64,000 nt of DNA from Kitasatospora sp. CB01950 (GTDB taxonomy: Bacteria; Actinomycetota; Actinomycetes; Streptomycetales; Streptomycetaceae). A program made the translations under genes and the position numbers. Below the pieces are notes generated by a model. It ran no database searches, had not been told where the DNA came from, and was given only the letters and a program-made list of their open reading frames with translations. Every line of letters starts with the position of its first letter. Positions within the stretch are counted from its first letter, which is position 1. Shown here one piece after another: positions 32,842 to 41,359 of the stretch. The stretch lies in the NCBI RefSeq assembly GCF_001905465.1, contig NZ_LISX01000001.1:453947-517946 (forward strand), given 5' to 3'.

Positions 32842-33864
32842 GTGACCCTCGACATACAGCCGCTCGACCCGGACCACGCCTCCGAGCGGCAGTTGGCCGA
32901 CTACCACGCGATGCGGGCGGCGGCCGTGGCGGCGGACTTCCCCGAGGACCCGCCGCTGACCTACGCCTCGGCGATCGGCCGCCTGCGCACCCCGCCGGTC
33001 GAGGACGGGCCCTGCCGCTTCTGGATCGGCACCCTGGACGGACGCCTGGCCGGTTCGGTCCGGGTGGCGCTGCCCGAGGACTCCAACAGCGGGATCGCCC
33101 AGGTCGAGGTCCATGTGCACCCGGAACTGCGGCGTCGCGGCGTCGGAACCGCGCTGCTGCGGGCCGCGATGCCCGCCGTGCTGGCGGCCGGGCGCGGCAC
33201 CGTCCTCGGTCAGCCGATGAAGCCCGACTCCGCAGGCGCCGCGTGGGCGGCGGGCCTCGGGTTCGAGGTGACGCACAGCATGGTGATGCAGGTCCTGCTG
33301 TTCGCGGAGACTCCCGCCCGGCTGTGGGAGGTGCCCGTCCCGGCCGGCTACCGGCTGGAGCAGTGGACGGGGGAGACGCCCGAGCGGCTCGTCGAGTCCT
33401 TCGCCGCGGCCCGGCAGGCCATCGAGGACGCCCCGTCGGGCCGGACCGCCTACCGGCCGACCCGCTGGACCCCGGAGCGGATCCGCGAGGCCGACCGCGA
33501 GCTGGCGGAGGCCGGCGCGGAGCAGCGGGTCGTCGTCGCCGTCGAGGCCGCCACGGGGCAGGTCGTCGGCGTCCACGTCGTGCACAACTACCCGCACCGC
33601 CGGGAGATCGGCTACATCCACGACACCTCCGTACCGGCCGCGCACCGCGGGTACGGGCTCGGCCTGGCGATGAAGGCCGCCATGTCGCGACGGATCGCCG
33701 ACGAGCGGCCGGACATGGAGCGGATCTGCACCACCACGGCCACCGTCAACACCCACATGATCGGCATCAACCACGCGCTCGGCTACGAGACGGCCCGGAC
33801 CATGAACTGGGTCGAGACCGCGGCGGCTGGCCTCGCCGGGAGGCTGGCGGAGCAGGACCGGTGA
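32842..33864 (+). CDS. Tandem GNAT-domain acetyltransferase
   Basis: 340 aa from GTG at 32842 (CGGAG upstream). Two GNAT modules: N-terminal with QVEVHVHPELRRRGVGTALL as the acetyl-CoA loop; C-terminal with IHDTSVPAAHRGYGLGLAMK. The N-terminal loop has the standard R/QxxGxG/A form; the C-terminal one reads RGYGLG, also intact. Such double-GNAT proteins acetylate small amines or antibiotics in Streptomyces; the substrate is unknown here. Confidence 0.88.
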   Translation: MTLDIQPLDPDHASERQLADYHAMRAAAVAADFPEDPPLTYASAIGRLRTPPVEDGPCRFWIGTLDGRLAGSVRVALPEDSNSGIAQVEVHVHPELRRRGVGTALLRAAMPAVLAAGRGTVLGQPMKPDSAGAAWAAGLGFEVTHSMVMQVLLFAETPARLWEVPVPAGYRLEQWTGETPERLVESFAAARQAIEDAPSGRTAYRPTRWTPERIREADRELAEAGAEQRVVVAVEAATGQVVGVHVVHNYPHRREIGYIHDTSVPAAHRGYGLGLAMKAAMSRRIADERPDMERICTTTATVNTHMIGINHALGYETARTMNWVETAAAGLAGRLAEQDR

Positions 33865-33865
33865 A

Positions 33866-34060
33866 CGGCGGCCCGCTGGTCCGCCCAGAGCCAACTGACC
33901 GGCGCGTACTGCTCCTTGAGCGCGTTGCAGGCGCGGGCCGGGCCGGCCGGGGCGGTCTCCACCGCGGCGGGGAGGGCGGTCAGGTCGGCGGTGGAGAGCC
34001 GGGCGCGTTCATGGCGGGCGTGGTTCCCAGTGCTGCGGACGGCTTCTGACGTGGCATCGG
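33866..34060 (-). pseudogene. Possible gene remnant between two acetyltransferase genes
   Basis: On the minus strand, one frame across 33866-34060 reads a protein-like segment (RLSTADLTALPAAVETAPAG, then NALKEQYAPVSWLWADQRAA) with strong third-position GC and no internal stop. It has no credible start and runs into the antisense of the tandem GNAT gene without a stop of its own. It looks like a truncated leftover, but high GC makes such frames common. Confidence 0.25.
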
Positions 34061-34120
34061 GGAGCGGCGGCGGAGGGAAATTCGGGTGACGGGTACCGGG
34101 GCCGGACGTACCGTGGCCGG

Positions 34121-35413
34121 ATGGGCAACGACACGCAGCAACCCGCTGACCAGGGCATTGAGATCCGGCCGATCACCCGTGACGAACTCACCGTGTGGGA
34201 CAGGGCGATCGCCCGGGGCTTCCTGCGGCCGCACGTCGCGGTCGCGAAGGAGTGGCGCGAGGTCATCTTCGAACCGGGGCGGATGCAGGCGGCGTTCGAC
34301 CACTCCGACCCGACGCCGGTGGGGCCGCGCTGCGTGGCCACCTTCCTCAGCTACGACACCGAGCTGACCGTCCCCGGCGGCGCCCGGCTGGAGGTGGACG
34401 CGGTCACCGGCGTCACCGTCAACTCCACGCACCGCCGGCGCGGGCTGCTCAGCGGCATGATGCGCAACGACCTGGAGGCCGCCCGGGAGCGCGGCCTGTC
34501 CGCCGCGATCCTGATCGCCGCCGAGTACAACATCTACGGCCGCTTCGGCTTCGGCCCCGCCACCCGCGGCGGCGGCTGGCGGGTGGACGTGCTGCGCAGC
34601 GGCGGCCTGCGGGCCGGACTGCCCGTCCACGAGGGGCACCGGATCGACTTCGTCACCCTGGAGGAGGTCCGCAAGTACGGCCCCGAGCTGCACGAACGCT
34701 GGCAGGGCACGCAGTCCGGCGCGATCGGCCGCCCGGCGCGCTGGTGGCAGCTGCGCACCGGCGAGATCGAGCTGCCCGGCTTCGAGTGGAAGGAAGGCTT
34801 CACCGCCCTCCACCGCACCGCCGACGGCACCGTCACCGGCCTGATCAACTACACCGTCGACGAGAAGTTCGACGGCGCCTACCCGGACTGTCCGCTGAAC
34901 GTCCGGGACTTCCTCGCGCTCGACCAGCAGACCGCCAACGCCCTGTGGAAGCTCGCGTTCTCCGTCGACTGGGTGCGTCACGTGGTCGTCCCCGCCCTGC
35001 GGCCCGACGACCCGCTGCCGCTGCTGCTGAACGACCCGCGCGGCGCCCGCCCGCACGAGGACGACTCCGACTTCACCTGGCTGCGCCTGCTCGACCTGCC
35101 CGCCGCGTTCGCCGCCCGCAGCTACCAGGCCGTCGGCCGCCTGGTGCTGGACGTCACCGACCCGTATGGCTGGACGACCGGCCGCTGGGCGCTGGAGACC
35201 GCCGCCGACGGCACCGGCCGACTTGTTCCGACCGAGGAAGCGGCCGATCTGGCACTCGGCGTCGGTGCGCTCGGCACTCTCTACCTGGGCGCCGAGACCG
35301 CCACCCGGCTCGCCGACGCCGCGCTCCTCACCGAGCTCGCCCCGGGGGCCGCCGCCCGGGCGGACGCACTGTTCCGCGCGGCCCGTGCCCCCTGGAACCC
35401 CGACAGCTTCTGA
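34121..35413 (+). CDS. Eis-like multi-acetylating N-acetyltransferase
   Basis: 430 aa, the Eis-family length. N-terminal GNAT with acetyl-CoA motif AVTGVTVNSTHRRRGLLSGM, a central second GNAT-like fold, and a C-terminal SCP2-like domain ending in Phe430, whose free carboxylate is catalytic in Eis. Known Eis proteins acetylate many amines, including aminoglycosides at several positions. The sequence YNIYGRFGFGPATRGGGWRV is another family hallmark. It starts 256 bp after the GNAT gene and converges with the TetR gene. Confidence 0.88.
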   Translation: MGNDTQQPADQGIEIRPITRDELTVWDRAIARGFLRPHVAVAKEWREVIFEPGRMQAAFDHSDPTPVGPRCVATFLSYDTELTVPGGARLEVDAVTGVTVNSTHRRRGLLSGMMRNDLEAARERGLSAAILIAAEYNIYGRFGFGPATRGGGWRVDVLRSGGLRAGLPVHEGHRIDFVTLEEVRKYGPELHERWQGTQSGAIGRPARWWQLRTGEIELPGFEWKEGFTALHRTADGTVTGLINYTVDEKFDGAYPDCPLNVRDFLALDQQTANALWKLAFSVDWVRHVVVPALRPDDPLPLLLNDPRGARPHEDDSDFTWLRLLDLPAAFAARSYQAVGRLVLDVTDPYGWTTGRWALETAADGTGRLVPTEEAADLALGVGALGTLYLGAETATRLADAALLTELAPGAAARADALFRAARAPWNPDSF

Positions 35414-35419
35414 CCGGCC

Positions 35420-36274
35420 CTATTCGGCGGGAGGCTGCTTGACGGCGGTCTTTCCGATGGTCGGCAGAATGAAATCCTGAATGAGTCCCTTGGCGTCCCG
35501 GACGATCGGCCGGAATATCCGGTAACGGGAGAGGTTGATCACCCGGGCCGCCATGGGGGTCGACCGGCGGACGAATTCCCGGGTGCGCTCGGTGTCCTCG
35601 GTGCGGTCGAAGACCCAGTAGAGGACGACGACCATCAGGTGCAGCCACAGGACGTCGGGCAGCAGCTCGACCAGCTCGGCGTCCAGCTTGGGAGCGAGTT
35701 CGGAGCCCTGCAAGACCTCGCGGAACAGCTCGACCGCGGTGGCCCGGGCCGGGTGGGACTCGTTGGAGAACGGGCTGAGCGAGCTGGTCGGGTCGGCGGC
35801 GGTGCGGAAGAACTGCGCGGAGAACTCGTGGTACGGGGCCGCCGTGTCGAGCCAGGAATTCAGTGCGATTTCCAGCCGGGTGGCGAAATCGCGGGTATTC
35901 GCCATGCGCTTCCTGGCGTCCGCCGCATGGTCGTACGTCATTCGGTCGTAGAAACCCTGAATGAGAAATTCTTTTGCCGAGAAGTAGTAATACGCATTTC
36001 CGACCGAGACGCCCGCCTCGGCGGCGATCGCCCGCATCGTGGTCTTCTCGTAGCCGCGTTCCTGGAACATCCGCATCGCGGTCTCCAGGATCAGGGCCCG
36101 AGTGGCCTCGCTCTTGTCGGTCTTCGGCTGGGCCCGGCCGCCGGCAAGTTCGGCGGCGGGCACGCCGGTGCCCGGGTCGTTCCGGTCGCTCGCGCTCTCC
36201 ACGTCGCCCGACCCTACCGGGCCCCCGTCGGGCCGTTCCCGGTCGTTTCCTGGCACCTTCGCCCCGCCTGCCAT
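35420..36274 (-). CDS. TetR-family transcriptional regulator
   Basis: 284 aa. The HTH is at about 55-100: ALILETAMRMFQERGYEKTT followed by MRAIAAEAGVSVGNAYYYFS. The C-terminal ligand-binding part is all helical with TAAPYHEFSAQFFRTAADPT and RYRIFRPIVRDAKGLIQDFI. The first 50 residues are unusually long and unstructured; a start at 36274 is chosen, but a later one is possible. The end converges with the Eis-like gene with a 6-bp gap. Two GAACnnGTTC palindromes upstream (36476-36533) are good candidate operators. Confidence 0.85.
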   Translation of the reverse strand: MAGGAKVPGNDRERPDGGPVGSGDVESASDRNDPGTGVPAAELAGGRAQPKTDKSEATRALILETAMRMFQERGYEKTTMRAIAAEAGVSVGNAYYYFSAKEFLIQGFYDRMTYDHAADARKRMANTRDFATRLEIALNSWLDTAAPYHEFSAQFFRTAADPTSSLSPFSNESHPARATAVELFREVLQGSELAPKLDAELVELLPDVLWLHLMVVVLYWVFDRTEDTERTREFVRRSTPMAARVINLSRYRIFRPIVRDAKGLIQDFILPTIGKTAVKQPPAE

Positions 36275-36475
36275 TCGCTTCGCCCCAGTAGTCAGCTGTG
36301 AAAAACGAGCCTAGCCCGGACCGGGACAACTCCGGACCGGGAGGGCGAAACGGTACCGGACGGGCGGCCCCGGTGCCCCCCAGCACCGGCGTGCCACCCC
36401 CCTGCCCCCGACCTGCCGTCCACCGGCCCCCCTGGCGGGCGGACGGACCCCTCCTCGGCCGGAAGTCCTGCGATT

Positions 36476-36533
36476 TCGAACGCGTTCAAAATCGCTCGTG
36501 GATGACTCTAGGGCACTTCTTGAACGTGTTCAA
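36476..36533. promoter_or_regulatory. Paired palindromic operators, TTGAACnnGTTCAA type
   Basis: Site 1 TCGAACGCGTTCAA (36476-36489) and site 2 TTGAACGTGTTCAA (36520-36533), with centres 44 bp apart, lie in the 285-bp gap between the divergent TetR and GNAT genes. They sit close to the GNAT start (27 bp away) and about 200 bp from the TetR start. Confidence 0.7.
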
Positions 36534-36559
36534 CCCCCGGCGTGTGGAAAGCTGACGAC

Positions 36560-37054
36560 ATGCCCGCCACCCTGCGCGAAGGCGGCGCACCCGACGCCGC
36601 CGCCGTCGCCGCCCTGCTGACCGCAAGCCGCCGCAGCGCCTACGCCGGACTCGTCCCGGACGCGGCACTCGCCGCCGACAGCGCGCAGACGATGCTCTGG
36701 GAACTGCGCCTCGCCGCGGACTACGGACCGCCCGCCGACACCCCCACCCTGCTGCTCGCCGAAGACCCGGACGGCACCCTCGCCGGCTTCGCCTACCTCG
36801 TCCCGGACGGCGGGGTCGTCCGCCTGGAACAACTCCACGTCCACCCCGACCGCACCGGCGCCGGCCTCGGCACCCGCCTGCTGCACGCCGCCCTCGCCCG
36901 CCACCCCGAACGGCCCGTCCGCCTCGACGTCCTGGCCGCCAACCACCGCGCGATCGCCTTCTACGAACGCCACGGTGCCCACCGCACCGGCCACGGCACC
37001 GCCCACTTCCCGGACGGGACGGCGCTGGCGGAGTACGAGTACGGCTGGCGCTAG
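36560..37054 (+). CDS. GNAT-family acetyltransferase
   Basis: 164 aa from an ATG at 36560 (GGAAAG upstream); a GTG at 36542 adds six residues. Acetyl-CoA-binding loop VHPDRTGAGLGTRLLHAALA and downstream NHRAIAFYERHGAHRTG are classic GNAT motifs. Substrate unknown. The gene lies downstream of two palindromes likely bound by the neighbouring TetR protein, so it may be that regulator's target. It is followed by the 1-kb gene-free repeat island. Confidence 0.88.
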   Translation: MPATLREGGAPDAAAVAALLTASRRSAYAGLVPDAALAADSAQTMLWELRLAADYGPPADTPTLLLAEDPDGTLAGFAYLVPDGGVVRLEQLHVHPDRTGAGLGTRLLHAALARHPERPVRLDVLAANHRAIAFYERHGAHRTGHGTAHFPDGTALAEYEYGWR

Positions 37055-37100
37055 CCGCTGCGCGCGGCGGGCTCCACGGGGCGGGGCGGGGCGCGTGCGG

Positions 37101-37292
37101 GTGGCGCTGCGCGCGGCTGGTTCCGTGCGGCGTTGGATCGGGTGTGGGGCGAGGGTCGGGCGGTGTGGGCCGGGGCCGGGGTGCGTGGCGCTGCGCGCGG
37201 CCGGCTTCGTGCGGCGTTGGATCGGGTGTGGGGCGAGGGTCGGGCGGTGTGGGCCGGGGTCGCGGTGCGTGGCGCTGCGCGCGGCCGGCTTC
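37101..37292. repeat. 84-bp tandem repeat
   Basis: Two near-identical 84-bp copies (37125-37208 and 37209-37292), each starting GTGCGGCGTTGGATCGGGTG, preceded by a partial copy (37101-37124) that matches the unit's end. Being a multiple of three, it can be read as repeated protein in several frames, but none has gene-like features. Confidence 0.8.
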
Positions 37293-37421
37293 GTGCGGAA
37301 GCCGGCGGCGGATACCAGGGCGGGTCGGTCCGAGCCGGGGTTGGCGCAGGGCGCGGCGGACGTCCGGCGCTGCGCGGCTGCCCACTGCGCGTCGCTCTGA
37401 AGCGGGCCGCCCGCTGCGCGC

Positions 37422-37850
37422 GTGGCCGGTGCTCGACCGGTAGGTCGTTCCGTGCGGGCCCGGGTTAGCGCAGGCGGTGGCGGGCGTTCGACGGCGCTGC
37501 GCGCCTGCACGCCTGCCCGCTGGGCCCTGATCCGAGGCGTGGTCGCTCGTTGTCCGCCAGCTCGCCAGCTCGCCAGCTCGCCGCTGCGCGGCTGGTTCGC
37601 TGCGCGTTCGCCTGCTGTGGGCTTGCTTGAAGCGTGGCCGGTGTTCGACCGGTCGGTCGTTCCGTCCGGGTCCGGGCCCGGGTTAGCGCAGGCGGTGGCG
37701 GGCGTTCGACGGCGCTGTGCGCCTGCCCGCTGGGCCCTGGGCCCGAGGCGTGGGCGCTTGTTGTCCGCCAGCTCGCCTGCTTTGCTGCACGCTCGTCCTG
37801 AAACCAGGCTGCCTGCTGCGGGCTCGCTTGAAGCGTGGCCGATCGTTGCC
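37422..37850. repeat. Diverged long direct repeats, about 210 bp period
   Basis: A segment starting GTGGCCGGTG (37422) recurs at 37634 with small changes, and a degraded third start is at 37835. The shared core includes TTAGCGCAGGCGGTGGCGGG. Spacing is roughly 212 then 201 bp. Each copy contains short GCCAGCTC runs related to the minisatellite. Confidence 0.7.
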
Positions 37851-37851
37851 C

Positions 37852-38027
37852 GCCAGCCCGCCAGCCCGCCAGCCCGCCAGCCCGCCAGCCCGCCAGCCCG
37901 CCAGCCCGCCAGCCCGCCAGCCCGCCAGCCCGCGAGTCCGCGAGTCCGCGAGTCCGCGAGTCCGCGAGTCCGCGAGTCCGCGAGTCCGCGAGTCCGCGAG
38001 TCCGCCAGCCCGCCAGGCCGCCAGGCC
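37852..38027. repeat. 8-bp minisatellite, 22 units in homogenised blocks
   Basis: Ten GCCAGCCC units (37852-37931), then nine GCGAGTCC units (37932-38003), one GCCAGCCC and two GCCAGGCC (38004-38027). Each block is internally exact. A related GCCAGCTC triplet lies at 37556-37579. The period is not a multiple of three, so this is non-coding. Confidence 0.92.
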
Positions 38028-38127
38028 GTCAGTGCGGCTGGTTCGCTGCGGGTTCGCCCCGGGGTGTGGCCGTCCTGGTGTGTGCGTGGTGGCTGGGGCT
38101 TGGGGGTTCGGGATTTCTGGCTGGGCG

Positions 38128-39330
38128 TCAGGGTGTGCGGGTGCGGAGGGCGGCGGGGAGGGTGGTGAGGAGGGCGAGGGTGGCGGCGGTGGCGGGGAGG
38201 AGGTAGCCGGTGCCGGGGGTGGTGTGTTGGACGAGGGCGCCGCCGAGGGTTGCGCCGGTGGAGATGCCGACCAGGATCGCGGAGACGGCCAGTGCCATGG
38301 CCTCGTTCATGCGGTGCGCGGGGAGGAGTTCCTGCACCAGCGTCATGCCGCTGATCATGGTCGGTGCGGTGCCCGAGCCGGCGGCCAGCAGTGCCGCGCC
38401 GAGCACCACCAGGCCCGCGCCGGCCCGGCCGGCGGCGAGCGGGAGGAGCATCAGCAGGGTCATCGCGCCCGCGCCGAACGCGAGTCGGACCGCGGCCGGG
38501 CGGCGTGGCCGGATCGCGCCGAACGCCAGACCCGAGACGCAGGACCCGGCCGCGACCAGCGCCAGCAGCACGCCGCCCGCGGACTGTCGGCCGAGTGCGT
38601 CGGTGTAGGCGAGGGTGGTGACCTCCTGCGAGCCGAACAGCAGGCCGGCCGCGAGGAACCCGGCGAGCAGTGCCGGGAAGCCCCGGGTGGCGATCAACCC
38701 CCGCCCGGCGGAGGCGAGTTGGGTGGATTCGGGGAGTGGGGGCTCGGTGCCGCGCTGGGCGGCGAACAGCAGGGTGCCGACGGTGCCCAGGGTCCAGGCG
38801 GCGAGCAGTCCGGCCTCGGGTGCGAGCGTCGTGCACAGGACCATGCCGAGGACCGGTCCGGCCATGAAGCACAGCTCGTCCAGGGACTGTTCGAGCGCGT
38901 TCGCCCGATGCAGCGCGGCGGCGTCGTTCCGGTGCAGGTGTGCCCAGCGGGCTCGGGCCATGCCGCCCAGGTTGGGGCTGGTGCCGGACAGCGCCCAGCA
39001 CAGGAACAGCGTCCAGTCGGGCGCGCCGGAGCGGACACACATCAGCAGCGCACCCGTCGGCAGCGCGGTCGCGAGGACGGCGGGGACGGCGACCCTGGCC
39101 TGTCCGAGCCGGTCGACCAGCCGCCCGAGCAGCGGCATCAGCGCCGCCCCGGCCAGCACCCCGACCGCCGAGACCGCGCCGGCCAGCGCGTACGAGCCGC
39201 GGCGGTCGGCGATCAGCACCACGATCGAGACGCCGTACATCGCCAGGGCGAGCCGCCCGAGCAGTCCGGCCAGGGTGAACGGGAGGGCGCCCGGCGCGGC
39301 GAACACCGGGCGGTAGCGGGCGAACGGCAT
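38128..39330 (-). CDS. MFS transporter
   Basis: 400 aa from the ATG at 39330. Twelve hydrophobic segments, and motif A-like LLGRLVDRLGQARVAVPAVL. The architecture resembles small-molecule or sugar efflux MFS proteins. Its gene is divergent from a LysR regulator 124 bp away, which probably controls it. The stop codon lies directly against the repeat island. Substrate unknown. Confidence 0.88.
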   Translation of the reverse strand: MPFARYRPVFAAPGALPFTLAGLLGRLALAMYGVSIVVLIADRRGSYALAGAVSAVGVLAGAALMPLLGRLVDRLGQARVAVPAVLATALPTGALLMCVRSGAPDWTLFLCWALSGTSPNLGGMARARWAHLHRNDAAALHRANALEQSLDELCFMAGPVLGMVLCTTLAPEAGLLAAWTLGTVGTLLFAAQRGTEPPLPESTQLASAGRGLIATRGFPALLAGFLAAGLLFGSQEVTTLAYTDALGRQSAGGVLLALVAAGSCVSGLAFGAIRPRRPAAVRLAFGAGAMTLLMLLPLAAGRAGAGLVVLGAALLAAGSGTAPTMISGMTLVQELLPAHRMNEAMALAVSAILVGISTGATLGGALVQHTTPGTGYLLPATAATLALLTTLPAALRTRTP

Positions 39331-39454
39331 GGACAACACGCAACTCCGGCAGGAGAGGGGGAGGGGGACGGTTCCCCACCCTCGGGCCGGGGACGGTGCG
39401 TGGTCCAACACTTATTCCGCCCGATTGACCGAATCCTGTTGTTAATCTCCGGCC

Positions 39455-40417
39455 GTGCCCCACGACGTCCACCCCCGCCTGCTGCGCAGCTTCGCCGCCG
39501 TCGCCGAGACCCTTCACTTCGGCCGCGCCGCCGAACGCCTGCACCTGGCCCAGCAGGCCGTCAGCCGGGACGTCCGGGCGCTGGAGCGGGAACTCGGCTG
39601 TGCGCTGTTCCAACGTTCCACCCGCAGCGTCGAGTTGACCGACACGGGCGCGGCGCTGCTGCCGAAGGCCCGCCACCTGCTGGAGATTCAGCGCGAGATC
39701 ACCGCGCTCGGCGGGACCCGAGTGCTGCTGGTGGACGTCAACAGCCCCGGCGGCGACCGCGAACTGACCGCCGAGCGGGTGCTCGCCGCCGCCCGCCGTC
39801 GCCTTCCGGACGCCGAGCTGCTGGCCCGCTACCTGGGTGGACTGACCGCTGCCGCAAGGGAGTTGGCGACGCACCGGCTGGACGTCTCGTTCGGGAGGTA
39901 CGCGGGGCTGCCGAGCGCCGTGCGGGCCCGGCTGGCGCACACGCCGGTGCGGCTGGAGCGGATGGCGGTGTTCCTGCCGTTCGGGCACCCGCTGGCGGCG
40001 CTGCCGGCCGTGCCGCTGGCCGCGTTGGACGGGCATCCGGTGGACGTGTTCGCGGGGCAGCCCGACACCGCCGAGTGGACCGACCTCGGCCTGCGGCTGC
40101 TCGCCGAACACGGCCTGGCCGCCGCGCCCGGCCGCACCCCGCCGGTCGGCGCCGCCGAGTTCGCCCGCTATCTGACCCGGCACGGCAGCCCGATCCTCAC
40201 CACCACGGACGGGCCGGACATCCCGGGCGGGATCGCCCGGCCGCTGGTCGACCCGGTGCCGCTCAGCCTGGTCGGCCTGGTGCACCGGCCCGAACTGCGT
40301 CACCCCGCGCTGGCCGCGCTGCGCGAAGCGTCGGCCGAACTCGCCGCCGACGAGGGCTGGTTGACGCGTCCGCCGGGGAGCTGGCTGCCGGCCGAGGACG
40401 CCGCGCTGTTGACCTGA
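39455..40417 (+). CDS. LysR-family transcriptional regulator
   Basis: 320 aa from GTG at 39455. The N-terminal winged HTH is LRSFAAVAETLHFGRAAERL followed by HLAQQAVSRDVRALERELG, standard LysR. The effector domain covers about 90-300. It is divergent from the MFS exporter, the usual target of a LysR protein. The intergenic region contains TTATTCCGCCCGATTGACCG, with LysR-type T-N11-A spacing possible, but not verified. A strong terminator follows. Confidence 0.9.
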   Translation: MPHDVHPRLLRSFAAVAETLHFGRAAERLHLAQQAVSRDVRALERELGCALFQRSTRSVELTDTGAALLPKARHLLEIQREITALGGTRVLLVDVNSPGGDRELTAERVLAAARRRLPDAELLARYLGGLTAAARELATHRLDVSFGRYAGLPSAVRARLAHTPVRLERMAVFLPFGHPLAALPAVPLAALDGHPVDVFAGQPDTAEWTDLGLRLLAEHGLAAAPGRTPPVGAAEFARYLTRHGSPILTTTDGPDIPGGIARPLVDPVPLSLVGLVHRPELRHPALAALREASAELAADEGWLTRPPGSWLPAEDAALLT

Positions 40418-40427
40418 GAAACGGCGG

Positions 40428-40456
40428 CGCCCCCGCCGAGGGGGACGGCGGGGGCG
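40428..40456. terminator. Terminator between LysR and YceI genes
   Basis: Inverted repeat of 11 bp: CGCCCCCGCCG (40428-40438) and CGGCGGGGGCG (40446-40456), loop of 7 bases, just after the LysR stop. It lies between two convergent genes and may serve both. Confidence 0.8.
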
Positions 40457-40492
40457 GTACCGGGGGCCGCGGGGCGGCCGGGGCAGGCGGTC

Positions 40493-41119
40493 TCAGGAGG
40501 CTCGCACGGCGGAGATGTCCAGGGCCAGCTTGACCTTCTCGCCGATCAGCACGCCGCCGGTCTCCAGCGCGGCGTTGTAGGTCAGGCCCCAGGAGGTGCG
40601 GTCGATGGTGGTGCCGCCCTCGAAGCCGACCCGGTTGGCGCCGTACACGTCGGTGGCCGCCCCGGTGAACTCCAGGTCGAGGACGACCGGGCGGGTGGTG
40701 GCCTTGATGGTCAGGTCGCCGTGCAGGCGGTAGGTGTCGCCGTTGATCTGCTCGGCGGAGGTCGACTTGAAGGTGATCTCCGGGAAGGCCTCGGCCTCGA
40801 AGAAGTCGCCGGTGCGCAGGTGCTCGTCGCGCTGGGCCTGGTTGGTGTGGATCGAGGCGACCTTGATGACCAGCTCGGCGGTGGAGGCGGCCGGGTTGGC
40901 GCCGTCCAGGTGCAGCTTGCCCTCGTACTCGGTGAACTCGCCGCGGACGTTGGTGACCATCGCGTGGCGGACCGCGAAGCCGATCTTCGAGTGCGTGGCG
41001 TCGATGGTGTAGTCGCCGGTCAGGTGGGCGAGGTCCGGGCCCTGGACGGTGGCGGCCGGGGTGACGGCGGCCGGGGCGACGGTGGCGGTGGTGTTCTTGC
41101 TGCGGTTGAAGATGCCCAT
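40493..41119 (-). CDS. YceI-family polyisoprenoid-binding-like protein
   Basis: 208 aa. Lipocalin-like YceI domain in residues 30-205: DYTIDATHSKIGFAVRHAMV, then HTNQAQRDEHLRTGDFFEAE and FPEITFKSTSAEQ, ending with GEKVKLALDISAVRAS. Such proteins bind isoprenoid lipids in other bacteria, probably quinone or stress related. No signal peptide is present, so a cytoplasmic form. A perfect CAACTTTCAA inverted repeat lies 82-109 bp upstream and probably controls it. Confidence 0.9.
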   Translation of the reverse strand: MGIFNRSKNTTATVAPAAVTPAATVQGPDLAHLTGDYTIDATHSKIGFAVRHAMVTNVRGEFTEYEGKLHLDGANPAASTAELVIKVASIHTNQAQRDEHLRTGDFFEAEAFPEITFKSTSAEQINGDTYRLHGDLTIKATTRPVVLDLEFTGAATDVYGANRVGFEGGTTIDRTSWGLTYNAALETGGVLIGEKVKLALDISAVRAS

Positions 41120-41200
41120 GGCTTCTCTCCTTGGTGAGGGTCGAAGCCGTGTTGTTGAGGCTTCAACTTGTCCGTGGCTTCACCGTACACCGGCTTGGTT

Positions 41201-41228
41201 CAACTTTCAATCATGATGTTGAAAGTTG
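41201..41228. promoter_or_regulatory. Inverted repeat operator upstream of yceI
   Basis: Perfect 10-bp arms CAACTTTCAA (41201-41210) and TTGAAAGTTG (41219-41228), spacer of 8 bases. A weaker related half-site TTGAGGCTTCAA lies at 41155-41166 nearer the yceI start. The form resembles MarR-type operators; no such regulator is in the window. Confidence 0.65.
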
Positions 41229-41359
41229 TCCAAAGTCTGGGTCGGCCGGTTGTCCCCAGCCTGTGGACGGCCGTGCGGCGGCCGGAAAACCGGGTGCGCC
41301 GGGCGGATCCGGCGGTTCACACTGACCGCCGAACCCCCAACCGCTTCCCGAGGAGACTC

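Larger units (their letters stand above)
37055..38127. other. Gene-free repeat-rich island
   Basis: About 1.07 kb between the GNAT and MFS genes contains no credible gene but three nested repeat classes: 84-bp tandem repeats, a longer duplicated segment of about 210 bp, and an 8-bp minisatellite. The 8-bp period breaks any reading frame. Phrases such as GCGCTGCGCGC recur throughout. Confidence 0.8.

Noticed and set aside
37101..38030. Repeat protein encoded in the repeat island
   Set aside because: The 8-bp period breaks every frame's meaning, and no ORF has a ribosome-binding site, typical codon use or a stable fold-like sequence.
36530..40303. Long minus-strand ORF through the repeat island and opposite LysR/MFS genes
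   Set aside because: It is out of frame with the MFS gene, antisense to the LysR gene and made mostly of repeat DNA.
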